From JAYQPQ01 sp038145405 (GTDB taxonomy: Bacteria; Pseudomonadota; Gammaproteobacteria; Pseudomonadales; GM7GCV1): a stretch of 31,330 nucleotides of DNA. Position numbers and translations under genes: made by a program. The DNA is taken from contig JAYQPQ010000014.1 in the NCBI GenBank assembly GCA_038145405.1, positions 1-31,330 on the forward strand, in the 5' to 3' direction. The stretch's first letter is position 1. The number at the start of each line of letters is the position of its first letter. This document shows, in pieces, positions 10,759 to 18,268 of this stretch. Under the pieces are notes generated by a model, which saw nothing but the letters and a program-made list of their open reading frames with translations, did no database searches and was not told where the DNA came from.

Positions 10759-12027
10759 ATGATTGACCCAAGGTTATTGCGCCTCGACCCGGAAGCTGTT
10801 GCCCGGCGTTTGCAGCGCAAGCGCTTTACGCTGGACGTTGGCGCCTTTCGTCAATTGGATGAGGAGCGCCGCCAGATACAGCTGCGCGCTGAGGAACTGC
10901 AGGGCGAGCGCAATCAGCGTTCGAAGGCCATCGGCGCGGCCAAGGCGCGCGGTGAGGATATCCAGCCGCTGCTGGCTGAAGAGGGCCGTCTGGGCGATGA
11001 GTTGGAACAATCCAGACAGGCATTGGATGGGGTGCAACAGCGGCTGAATGCTTTTTTAGCCGTCATACCCAATGTGCCGGATGAGGAAGTGCCGGAGGGC
11101 GCAGATGAGTCGGCCAACCGGGAGATTCGGCGCTGGGGCGAACCGCGTACCTTTACCCAGGCGCCGCTAGACCACGTCGATCTGGGCGAGGCGTCCGGGT
11201 TGCTCGATTTTGCTGCTGCCACGCGCATTACCGGGTCACGTTTCGTCGTGCTCTACGATCAGTTGGCAGGCCTGCATCGGGCCCTGATCCAGTTCATGCT
11301 GGATACTCATGTCGAGTTGCACGGGTATCGTGAAGTCAATGTGCCCTATATCGTCAACGGCGACTCCCTGTTTGGCACGGGACAACTACCTAAGTTCGCC
11401 GAAGACCTGTTTCAGCTGGATCACGAGAATGCGCTATACCTGATTCCTACCGCCGAAGTGCCGGTTACCAACTTGCTGCGCGATCAGATCTTCGCTGGCG
11501 AGTTGCCGCTCAAGTTTTGTTGCCATACGCCCTGTTTCCGTAGCGAAGCCGGCAGCTACGGCCGCGACGTGCGCGGTATGATCCGTCAGCACCAGTTTGA
11601 AAAAGTCGAGCTGGTGCAGTTTGTCCTTCCCGACCAGTCCACTGCTGCCCTGGAAGAACTCACCGGACACGCTGAGCGCATCCTGCAGCTGCTTGAGCTG
11701 CCCTATCGGGTGGTGATGCTGTGCGGGGGCGATCTCGGCTTCGGTTCGGCGCGCACCTACGACCTGGAAGTCTGGCTGCCCTCGCAACAGAAATACCGGG
11801 AGATATCCTCCTGCTCCAATTTCCGCGACTTTCAGGCCCGGCGCATGCAGGCGCGTTATCGCAATGCCGAAGGCAAGCCGGAGCTGCTGAACACGCTGAA
11901 TGGATCCGGACTGGCCGTGGGGCGAACCCTAATTGCCATAATGGAGAACTACCAGCAGGACGACGGCAGTATCCTGGTGCCTGGAGCCCTGCGCCCCTAT
12001 ATGCGCGGGCAACACCGAATCGGATAG
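10759..12027 (+). CDS. serS: Serine-tRNA ligase
   Basis: A class II synthetase that charges tRNA-Ser (and tRNA-Sec where present). The 422-residue protein has the N-terminal antiparallel coiled coil that binds the tRNA long arm (about residues 25-105, rich in Gln, Glu and Arg), then the catalytic core. Motif 2 is CFRSEAGSYGRDVRGMIRQH and motif 3 is LAVGRTLIAIMENYQ. TAEVPVTN and GQLPKF are also characteristic. AGGA lies about 9 bases before the ATG. Full length, with no anomalies. Confidence 0.97.
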   Translation: MIDPRLLRLDPEAVARRLQRKRFTLDVGAFRQLDEERRQIQLRAEELQGERNQRSKAIGAAKARGEDIQPLLAEEGRLGDELEQSRQALDGVQQRLNAFLAVIPNVPDEEVPEGADESANREIRRWGEPRTFTQAPLDHVDLGEASGLLDFAAATRITGSRFVVLYDQLAGLHRALIQFMLDTHVELHGYREVNVPYIVNGDSLFGTGQLPKFAEDLFQLDHENALYLIPTAEVPVTNLLRDQIFAGELPLKFCCHTPCFRSEAGSYGRDVRGMIRQHQFEKVELVQFVLPDQSTAALEELTGHAERILQLLELPYRVVMLCGGDLGFGSARTYDLEVWLPSQQKYREISSCSNFRDFQARRMQARYRNAEGKPELLNTLNGSGLAVGRTLIAIMENYQQDDGSILVPGALRPYMRGQHRIG

Positions 12028-12031
12028 GCAA

Positions 12032-13432
12032 ATGGAAACCCTGCCGCTATTCCACCGCCTGCGAGGTGTCGGATGCCTGGTGGTTGGGGGCGGTGATATC
12101 GCGGCGCATAAGGCGCGCATGTTGCTGCGCGCAGGTGCGCAGATCGAACTGGTAGCACCGGAGCTTGCGGCCTCGACGCGCGAACTGGTGGAGGCCGGTG
12201 CAATTCGCTATCGCCAGAGGCGCTTTCTCGCCACAGATCTGGCGGGCAAACGTCTGGTCATCATCGCTACCAATCAACCCGCCCTCAACGCGGAGATTGC
12301 CCGGGCTGCGGATAGCGCCAATCTCCTGGTCAATGTGGTGGATCAGCCCGACCTGAGCAACGTGATTTTCCCTTCCATCATGGATCGCTCCCCCCTGGTA
12401 GTGGCCATCGGGAGCGACGGCCAGGCTCCGGTGCTGGTGCGCCAACTGCGGGCTCGACTGGAAAGCCTGGTGCCCGCAGCCTATGGCGACCTGGCTGCAC
12501 TGGTCGGGCGCTTTCGACAGCGCGTACGCGATAAATTTCCGGGCTTGGATAAGCGCCGCCGCTTCTGGGACGCCCACCTGCAAGGCCAGGTAGCGGAGGA
12601 TGTTTTCGCCGGCCGCATCGACCTGGCTGAACGGCGACTGGAGCAAGCATTGGCCGAGGATGCAAAGGGGCTGGAGCAGGGCGAGGTCTATCTGGTCGGC
12701 GGCGGCCCGGGCGATCCCGATCTCCTGACCTTTCGCGCTTTGCGCCTGATGCAGCAGTGCGATCTGGTGCTCTACGATCGCCTGGTTTCGCCGGCTGTGC
12801 TCGATCTGGTGCGACGTGAATCCGAGCGCATCTATGTCGGCAAGGAGCGCAATCCCTACAGTATTACGCAGGACAATATCAATCAGGCGCTTGTGGACTT
12901 CGCGCGCGAGGGCAAACGCGTACTCAGACTGAAAGGGGGGGATCCTTTTATCTTCGGACGCGGCGGCGAGGAGATGGCCTATTTGGCCGAGCAAAAAATT
13001 ACCTTTCAGGTGGTGCCGGGTATCACTGCCGCCAGCGGCTGTGCCGCCTATGCCGGTATACCCCTGACGCATCGCGAACTGGCGCAGTCGGTGCGGTTTA
13101 TCACCGGACACCGCGTTGGCGGCGAACTCAACTTGCAGTGGCGCGAGTTTGTACAGCCGGGACAAACTTTAGTTTTCTACATGGGGCTCAATGGGTTAGA
13201 GTCGATATGTGAGAAATTAATTGAATATGGAATGGCAGCGGAAATGCCGGCTGCGCTGGTGGAGAAGGGCACCTTGCCCGAGCAGCGCGTGATTCTGGGC
13301 AGTCTGGCGGACCTGCCAGAAAAGGTCAGGGCGAGTGGCGCCGAAGCGCCGACCCTGATCATTGTGGGCGAGGTGGTTCGGCTGCATGCTGTATTAAATT
13401 GGCGGACACCACATGGGGAGCACTTTGCATGA
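12032..13432 (+). CDS. cysG: Siroheme synthase CysG (trifunctional)
   Basis: Makes siroheme from uroporphyrinogen III by two SAM-dependent methylations, NAD-dependent oxidation and iron insertion; siroheme serves sulfite and nitrite reductases. The 466-residue protein has an N-terminal precorrin-2 dehydrogenase/ferrochelatase half (NAD-binding GCLVVGGGDIAAHKARMLL near residue 10, VVDQPDLSNVIFPS) and a C-terminal uroporphyrinogen methyltransferase half (GEVYLVGGGPGDPDLLT, LVLYDRLVS, LRLKGGDPFIFGRGGEE, VVPGITAASGCAAYAGIPLTHR). The fused form is usual in gammaproteobacteria (E. coli 457). It starts 4 bases after serS, as in Pseudomonas. Confidence 0.96.
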   Translation: METLPLFHRLRGVGCLVVGGGDIAAHKARMLLRAGAQIELVAPELAASTRELVEAGAIRYRQRRFLATDLAGKRLVIIATNQPALNAEIARAADSANLLVNVVDQPDLSNVIFPSIMDRSPLVVAIGSDGQAPVLVRQLRARLESLVPAAYGDLAALVGRFRQRVRDKFPGLDKRRRFWDAHLQGQVAEDVFAGRIDLAERRLEQALAEDAKGLEQGEVYLVGGGPGDPDLLTFRALRLMQQCDLVLYDRLVSPAVLDLVRRESERIYVGKERNPYSITQDNINQALVDFAREGKRVLRLKGGDPFIFGRGGEEMAYLAEQKITFQVVPGITAASGCAAYAGIPLTHRELAQSVRFITGHRVGGELNLQWREFVQPGQTLVFYMGLNGLESICEKLIEYGMAAEMPAALVEKGTLPEQRVILGSLADLPEKVRASGAEAPTLIIVGEVVRLHAVLNWRTPHGEHFA

Positions 13433-14019
13433 GCCACTGGCGAACTTTGGCCCTGTGCCTGTCGACGTGCTGGATGGCCGGGAGCCAGGCACAGCAAATC
13501 ACCCTGCCTGCGGCACATCCGCAGGTTGAATCCTGTTTGGCTGCAGCGGAGCAAGCGGAAAGCCTTCAGCTGCAGTGGGCCGATCAGCAGCCCTGTCTCG
13601 AGGCGCTGGATTTATCCTTGGTTACGGCAGAGCGAATTTCCGTGCTTTCGAATCTGGCGTTGATACAGAGCCGCCTGGGCGATTTTGAAGCCGCAGAACG
13701 CCATTTGAATCTGGCCTTTGCCCTTGGCTCAGACCAGGCAGAGCTCTATTTGAATCGCGGCAATTTGCTCTACCTTAAAGGCGATTTCACCGGCGCCATA
13801 AGAGACTACAGCGAAGTGATTCGACGCGACGCTGCCAGTATCGATCTGGCCTACCTGAACCGCGGTATGGCGCAGCAGAATTTGGGGCGCTATATGGAAG
13901 CCGAGGCCGACTATCGATCGGCACAGGCGCTGCGGCCCGAGTGGTGGCTGATTGCCGAAAAAATACAGATGCTGGATGCCGAGCGCTATTCCGTGCCACG
14001 CTCTGCAGGCCAGCCTTGA
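13429..14019 (+). CDS. Secreted tetratricopeptide-repeat protein
   Basis: A 196-residue protein of unknown specific role. The ATG at 13429 overlaps the cysG stop by 4 bases and gives a signal peptide (MSHWRTLALCLSTCWMAGSQA), so the protein is probably periplasmic; the start ten codons earlier would bury this signal. From about residue 70 there are three TPR-like helix pairs (LSNLALIQSRLGDFEAAERH, ELYLNRGNLLYLKGDFTGAI, AYLNRGMAQQNLGRYMEAEA), which usually mediate protein-protein contacts. Two Cys residues (near 35 and 58 of the precursor) could form a disulfide. Coupling to cysG may be merely positional. Confidence 0.8.
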   Translation: MSHWRTLALCLSTCWMAGSQAQQITLPAAHPQVESCLAAAEQAESLQLQWADQQPCLEALDLSLVTAERISVLSNLALIQSRLGDFEAAERHLNLAFALGSDQAELYLNRGNLLYLKGDFTGAIRDYSEVIRRDAASIDLAYLNRGMAQQNLGRYMEAEADYRSAQALRPEWWLIAEKIQMLDAERYSVPRSAGQP

Positions 14020-14040
14020 GACGCCTGCGAGTTTAGCGCT

Positions 14041-15405
14041 ATGTCCTTTGATCTGATTGTCATCGGTGGAGGTTCTGGCGGCGTTCGAGCCGGGCGGCTA
14101 GCCGCCAGCAAAGGCATGTCCGTTGCCGTCATCGAGGCCGACCGCTGGGGCGGCACCTGCGTCAATCTGGGCTGTGTACCGAAAAAGATGATGAAGTATG
14201 CGGCCGATTTTGCCACGAATTTTGCCGATGCCAGAGATTACGGCTGGAACCTCGGCGCGGAACCGCACTTTGATTGGCCGCATTTTGTGCGGCAGCGCGA
14301 TGAGGAAGTCCGGCGACTCAACCAGATTTACGCCGGCGCGCTCGAACGGGCCGGGGCAACGCTGATACGGGGCAGAGGGCGCCTGCGGGCTCCCGGTCAG
14401 GTGGAGGTGGGTGACGAGCTGGTCAAGGGTCGGCGCGTGCTGCTGGCCACCGGCGGGCATCCCTATACGCCGTCCATTCCCGGGGCCGAATATGGCATGA
14501 GTTCGGACCAGTTATTTGGCCTGGCTGAACAACCCAAGCATCTGCTGGTGGTCGGTGGCGGATTTATTGCGCTGGAATTTGCCTGCATCTTTCAAGCCCT
14601 GGGTACGCAGGTCAGTCTGGTCTATCGCGGCGATGCGTTGCTGCGCGGATTCGATGCCGGCGTGCGTCAGCATTTGACGGACGCGCTGAAGGCCAAAGGG
14701 CTTTATCTGCGTCTGCAAACCGACATCCGGGAGATTCGACAAGGCGAGGGCGCTCGACGGCAGGTTCATCTAACCGATGGCTCCGAGATGGAAGCCGATC
14801 AAATTCTGTTTGCCACAGGACGGCGAGCGAACACCCAGGGCCTTTGGCACGAAGAACTCGATATACGCTGCAACCCGGATGGCAGCATCCAGGTAGACGC
14901 TAATTTCCGTACCTCGGTGCCGGAAGTGTATGCGCTCGGCGATGTGGTGGGCCGCCTGGCACTGACGCCGGTTGCCATCGCCGAAGCCAAAGCACTGGTG
15001 CAGCATTGGATAGAGGGTGTGGAAACCACCCTGGATTACCAGAACATGCCCTTCGCCGTATTCAGCTCGCCCGGGGTAGCCTGTGTTGGGCTGACGGAAG
15101 AACAGGCTTTGCAAAGGGGCAAACCGGTACTGATATATGAAACCCGTTTTCGCTCGCTGCGGCTGAGTCTGACACAGAGGAAGGAGCAGACCTATATGCG
15201 CATGCTGGTCGACGAGGCAAGCCGAAGAGTGCTGGGTGTTCATTTGGTGGGTGAGGAAGTAGCTGAAATACTGCAATGCGCTGCCGTGGCGCTGAATATG
15301 GGCGCGACCAAGGAAGACTTTGATCGCACGGTAGGCATCCATCCGACCACCGCAGAGGAGCTGGTCACCATGAGTCGTCCTCCCCGCCGGGTATTGCCCG
15401 CGTGA
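14041..15405 (+). CDS. gorA: Glutathione-disulfide reductase
   Basis: Reduces glutathione disulfide with NADPH. The 454-residue flavoprotein has the FAD dinucleotide motif GGGSGGVRAGR at residues 9-19, the redox-active pair C40 and C45 in GGTCVNLGCVPKK, the NADPH domain GGGFIALEFA followed by YRGDALLRGFD (arginines favour NADPH over NADH), the second FAD motif EVYALGDVV, and the C-terminal interface HPTTAEELVTM with the catalytic His. The length and arrangement match Gor, not lipoamide dehydrogenase or mercuric reductase. No strong ribosome-binding site is visible. The stop overlaps the next start (GTGA). Confidence 0.95.
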   Translation: MSFDLIVIGGGSGGVRAGRLAASKGMSVAVIEADRWGGTCVNLGCVPKKMMKYAADFATNFADARDYGWNLGAEPHFDWPHFVRQRDEEVRRLNQIYAGALERAGATLIRGRGRLRAPGQVEVGDELVKGRRVLLATGGHPYTPSIPGAEYGMSSDQLFGLAEQPKHLLVVGGGFIALEFACIFQALGTQVSLVYRGDALLRGFDAGVRQHLTDALKAKGLYLRLQTDIREIRQGEGARRQVHLTDGSEMEADQILFATGRRANTQGLWHEELDIRCNPDGSIQVDANFRTSVPEVYALGDVVGRLALTPVAIAEAKALVQHWIEGVETTLDYQNMPFAVFSSPGVACVGLTEEQALQRGKPVLIYETRFRSLRLSLTQRKEQTYMRMLVDEASRRVLGVHLVGEEVAEILQCAAVALNMGATKEDFDRTVGIHPTTAEELVTMSRPPRRVLPA

Positions 15406-16172
15406 ACTACCAGCCACTAACCCCCATCCAGGAGCGACGTGAGCGCGTATTTCTCTTTCTGGCCGGATTCTTTCTTTGCGCCATGACGCTGCTCAATGTG
15501 GTGGGAATCACGCGGTTCGTGCAGTTGGGGCCCATGCAGCTCGCAGTAGGCGTGCTGCCTTACCCCTTAACCTTCTTATGCACGGATATCGTCTGCGAGC
15601 TCTACGGTCGTGCCCGCGCCAACGCCATGGTGACGGTGGGCCTGGTGCTGAACTTCTTTATCATCGGCATGCTCTACCTGGGCCACGTCATGCCGCCGGT
15701 GCCCGAGGCTTCGATGCCTCCCTGGCAGGAAATTCAGCTGGCGCAAGATTTGGTGCTGCCCAATGGAGATATCGTCAGTCGTCAGGTGGAGCTCTTCCAG
15801 CTCATCTTTGCCACCACCTCCGGCGCCGTGTTTGCCTCCATGCTGGCCTATGTAGCGGCCCAGTATATCGATGTGCAGCTGTTCCATTTCTGGAAGCGCC
15901 TGACGCGCGGAAGGCATCTCTGGATACGCAATAATTTCAGCACCATGATGAGCCAGGCGGTGGACTCCATCGTAGTGGTGGCGGTGACCTTTGGCGCAGC
16001 CTGGTGGCGCGGTGACATGAGTCTGGGTTTGATCGGGACGCTGATACTGAATAGCTACCTGTTCAAGTTCTGTGCGGCAGCGCTGGATACCCCGCTAATT
16101 TACCTTGCCGTGTGGCAGCTCAGAAAATATCTCCAACTGCCGCCTGCCGCAAAGGGTCAGGACTCGATCTGA
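15402..16172 (+). CDS. yhhQ: Queuosine precursor transporter (YhhQ/QPTR family)
   Basis: An inner-membrane importer, by family knowledge, for preQ0/preQ1 used in tRNA queuosine synthesis. The 256-residue protein has about six hydrophobic segments. The family signature LPYPLTFLCTDIVCELYGR lies at residues 50-68, followed by ANAMVTVGLVLNFF. A second block near residue 170 (NNFSTMMSQAVDSIVVVAVTFG) includes the conserved SQ..DS charged pair. The start is GTG at 15402, overlapping the gorA stop by 4 bases. The C-terminal end overlaps the convergent SDR gene by 16 bases. A longer loop than usual separates helices 3 and 4 (about residues 98-125). Confidence 0.92.
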   Translation: MNYQPLTPIQERRERVFLFLAGFFLCAMTLLNVVGITRFVQLGPMQLAVGVLPYPLTFLCTDIVCELYGRARANAMVTVGLVLNFFIIGMLYLGHVMPPVPEASMPPWQEIQLAQDLVLPNGDIVSRQVELFQLIFATTSGAVFASMLAYVAAQYIDVQLFHFWKRLTRGRHLWIRNNFSTMMSQAVDSIVVVAVTFGAAWWRGDMSLGLIGTLILNSYLFKFCAAALDTPLIYLAVWQLRKYLQLPPAAKGQDSI

Positions 16173-16849
16173 CCCAGGTTAGCGTGAATAACCGCGCCGT
16201 TGATTACCGGGTTGTTGGCGCAAAACCAGATGGTTTCGGCTATTTCTTCCGGCTTGATCAGGCGTCCGAAGGATACCCCTTTCTCTATTGAGTGCAGGAT
16301 GCTCTGGTCGTGTCCCAGATGGCTGCGCAGCATTTCCGTATCGGTGAACCCTGGACAGATAGCCGAGCTGTGAATGCCGCTGCCGGCCAGGTCCTGACAG
16401 GTCGCCCGCATAAGGCCGAGCAGGGCGTGCTTGGAAACACTGTAACTAAGGGTATTGGCGACCGCCTTGTCTGAAAGGGTCGACCCGACATAGAGAATGG
16501 AGGAGCCGGGCGCCATATGCGGCAGCAGCCGTTCGTTGAGCTGTTGCGCGGCAATCAGATTGATCTGCATTACCTCGGTCAGATCGGCGGCGGCGTCGCG
16601 CACTGAGTCCTTGCGCATGACGGAAGCGTTGTGAACCAGGCACAGGGTCGATCGGTACGCCAGGTTCAACTCCAACCGTCCAATCCAGGTTGAATCGCTG
16701 AGATCAACCTCATGATGCTCGACGGCTGTCAAAGGCGGGCGCGAGCGCGATAGGTTGATGACCCGATAGCCCTGCTCTAGGAAGCGCTTCGCGGTAGCCA
16801 GACCGATGCCGCGACTGGCGCCGGTAATCAGAGCAATGGGTTGTTGCAT
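16157..16849 (-). CDS. Short-chain dehydrogenase/reductase, possibly pterin-linked
   Basis: A 230-residue classical SDR. TGASRGIG at residues 9-16 binds the nucleotide and HNAS is at 73-76. The catalytic set is S123, Y136 and K140 (in SYSVSKHA), and ICPGFTDTEM follows. The Arg after the nucleotide strand (NLSRSR) suggests NADP(H). The start at 16849 lies 1 base after the stop of the upstream pterin-synthase-like gene, so the pair is one transcriptional and translational unit. The frame is open 25 codons further upstream, but that part overlaps the neighbour. Sepiapterin reductase and dihydromonapterin reductase are SDRs, so a role in reducing a pteridine made by the neighbour is a reasonable inference. 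The substrate is unknown. Confidence 0.88.
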   Translation of the reverse strand: MQQPIALITGASRGIGLATAKRFLEQGYRVINLSRSRPPLTAVEHHEVDLSDSTWIGRLELNLAYRSTLCLVHNASVMRKDSVRDAAADLTEVMQINLIAAQQLNERLLPHMAPGSSILYVGSTLSDKAVANTLSYSVSKHALLGLMRATCQDLAGSGIHSSAICPGFTDTEMLRSHLGHDQSILHSIEKGVSFGRLIKPEEIAETIWFCANNPVINGAVIHANLGQIES

Positions 16850-16850
16850 A

Positions 16851-17342
16851 TCAGGCGCTTCGCTGCCACTGGCTGCTGCCCCATTGGCCAGGGCCTGAGG
16901 AGACGGCGACCTCGATCCAATCAACGCCAGACTCTTCGATGATTGGTTCCTTAATTAACAGGGACAGTAAATAGGCTGACAGCTCTTCGACACTGATATT
17001 GGTCAGCGGCAACACGCGTGTGTCGGCTTTAAGAAACTGCATTTTTACCCCATTGAAAACCAAATGGATGCAAGCCTCATCCTCGGTCAGCAGCAGGTAG
17101 GGCGAGCGTCCCGGCAATAACATATATTCGTCCAGCGTTGCACAGACTTCGGCCAGACAATTCTTCATAGCCCCATAGTCGAAACACAGCCCGTTTTCAT
17201 TTACCGGAGCGCGGAAGGACGCTTTCACGGAAAAGTTATGGCCGTGCAGGCGCTCTCGTTCAGTGGCGGAAAAAAGGGTGAAATGGCCAGCGGAAAATTT
17301 GAGGTATTCCTTGGCCAGGGTGATGGTGGCGTATTTGCTCAA
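16851..17342 (-). CDS. Atypical 6-pyruvoyl-tetrahydropterin synthase / QueD-fold protein
   Basis: A 163-residue member of COG0720 (PTPS/QueD T-fold enzymes acting on dihydroneopterin triphosphate). The three zinc ligands are present: H20 in FSAGH, and H33 and H35 in RLHGHNF. The catalytic Cys of QueD (four residues before the HGH motif) is Arg29, and the catalytic Asp-His pair is D71-E72 in TLDEYMLLPG. E30 gives an ExxHGH pattern, which I recall as the mark of PTPS-III enzymes that bypass FolB in folate synthesis. It is therefore unlikely to be an ordinary QueD. C-terminal landmarks are ISVEELSAYL and IEVAVSSGPGQWG. It is followed after 1 base by the SDR gene. Confidence 0.88.
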   Translation of the reverse strand: MSKYATITLAKEYLKFSAGHFTLFSATERERLHGHNFSVKASFRAPVNENGLCFDYGAMKNCLAEVCATLDEYMLLPGRSPYLLLTEDEACIHLVFNGVKMQFLKADTRVLPLTNISVEELSAYLLSLLIKEPIIEESGVDWIEVAVSSGPGQWGSSQWQRSA

Positions 17343-17443
17343 GGGATTTGGGTCGTTTCAAGTTAAGGGGGGGAAAGCTAACAGGCTGACCGCGGTTTGT
17401 CTATGCTATCTGCGGCGCAGTCAGGCGCCAAGAAAAACAAAAT

Positions 17444-17470
17444 AAGCGAGGCAATTAACCTCGCTTTTTT
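17444..17470 (-). terminator. Rho-independent terminator after the mvaT-like gene
   Basis: The 8-base perfect stem AAGCGAGG (17444-17451) / CCTCGCTT (17459-17466) has a 7-base loop, with T-rich sequence on both sides (TTTTTT on the plus strand; TATTTTGTTTTT on the minus strand). It lies 12 bases past the stop of the minus-strand mvaT-like gene and upstream of the pterin operon, so it mainly insulates the latter. The structure could work in both directions. Confidence 0.85.
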
Positions 17471-17481
17471 GCCGATGAAAA

Positions 17482-17862
17482 CTACTTTTTAACTTCGAGT
17501 TGTTCTGGTTTGACGCCCAGTTCCTTGGCCCAGGATTGCAGCGTTTTATTGTTGGTGCGTTTGGCTTTGAGGGTTGCGCCTGTTTTGCTGTGCTTGAAAA
17601 CGCGCAGCGGGGAGGTTTTGCGTTTACGTGTCTTAGTCGTGGCTGCAGCCTTCGCCTTGAAGACCCGCTTTGCACCCTCGAGTTCCGGAAACGCTACTAC
17701 AAGGTCTGCGGCCTGCTTGCCGTGCTTTTTCAACACCTTCTCTACATCCTTGATAAAAGTGATATCTGACTTAAACGCTGCGCTACTTTCGAGCTTTTCA
17801 ATTTCCTGCTTGAGGCTTTCAAGGCGATCCAGCTTTTCTCGATACAAAGAGAGTTTTTTCAT
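17482..17862 (-). CDS. MvaT/H-NS-like nucleoid-associated protein
   Basis: Probably a xenogeneic silencer that binds AT-rich DNA. The 126-residue protein has an N-terminal coiled coil for oligomerisation (residues 1-55, starting MKKLSLYREKLDRLESLKQE), a Lys/Ala-rich linker (about 68-85), and a C-terminal DNA-binding part VFKHSKTGATLKAKRTNNKT followed by LQSWAKELG. This corresponds to the MvaT pattern Y.NP.TGE....GGN.KTL..W. The minor-groove loop reads RTNN here, where MvaT has a GGN-type loop. It stands alone with its own terminator and an AT-rich promoter region (17863-17956), as expected for an autoregulated silencer. Family membership is judged from the pattern only. Confidence 0.82.
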   Translation of the reverse strand: MKKLSLYREKLDRLESLKQEIEKLESSAAFKSDITFIKDVEKVLKKHGKQAADLVVAFPELEGAKRVFKAKAAATTKTRKRKTSPLRVFKHSKTGATLKAKRTNNKTLQSWAKELGVKPEQLEVKK

Positions 17863-17956
17863 TATTAATTTCTCAATTAAAAATAGGAATTAATTCCAAA
17901 GCTGCTTAATTCTAAAAAAAATCTACTGAAAAGTATAACGTTTTATTTAATGGGCC
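17863..17956. promoter_or_regulatory. AT-rich upstream region of the mvaT-like gene
   Basis: About three-quarters A+T, with several A- and T-runs, between the mvaT-like start and the tail of the HTH gene. GAG lies about 9 bases upstream of the ATG on the minus strand. The composition suits binding by the silencer itself. No specific promoter boxes can be defined with confidence. Confidence 0.35.
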
Positions 17957-18268
17957 TCAGCAATATAAAAATATTACGAGGATATTTAAATAAAAAATAA
18001 TTGTGGATCGGGATTTGGAAAAGCTGAGTTGGGAGAGAAGCTGTACTGCTTCGGCAATGCTTTCAGCTTGAGTGAGTTCACAAATGCGTCGCACGTGAAA
18101 ACGCAACGCGCGGCTTGGAATACGTAGCTTCTTGGCGACGGAACTGGCGTCGAGGCCCTGGCGAAAAGCTTCAATGATTTCACGCTGCTTGTCGCTCAGC
18201 AGATCGTCATTTGGTAGTTTTGCTCGCGAAGAAGAGTTACCAGCAGTCAACTCATGAAGTTCAAGCAT
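17957..18268 (-). CDS. Orphan LuxR-type helix-turn-helix protein
   Basis: A small putative DNA-binding protein of about 103 residues from the ATG at 18268. A GTG at 18331 would give 124 residues, and neither start has a clear ribosome-binding site. A LuxR/FixJ-type HTH spans LLSDKQREIIEAFRQGLDAS, then SVAKKLRIPSRALRFHVRRI and AESIAEAVQLL. This resembles the usual LT..E.EVL.L...G.S..EIA..L..S..TV..H. There is no receiver or autoinducer domain. The final 20 residues (ending ILVIFLYC) are hydrophobic and AT-rich in DNA, so the true C-terminus may have drifted. Its 5' end lies antisense to a possible zinc-ribbon ORF. Confidence 0.6.
   Translation of the reverse strand: MLELHELTAGNSSSRAKLPNDDLLSDKQREIIEAFRQGLDASSVAKKLRIPSRALRFHVRRICELTQAESIAEAVQLLSQLSFSKSRSTIIFYLNILVIFLYC

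Noticed and set aside
12047..13165. Long minus-strand frame (372 codons) opposite cysG
   Set aside because: It lies wholly within cysG, shows no recognisable domain, and is a by-product of high G+C codon usage on the sense strand.
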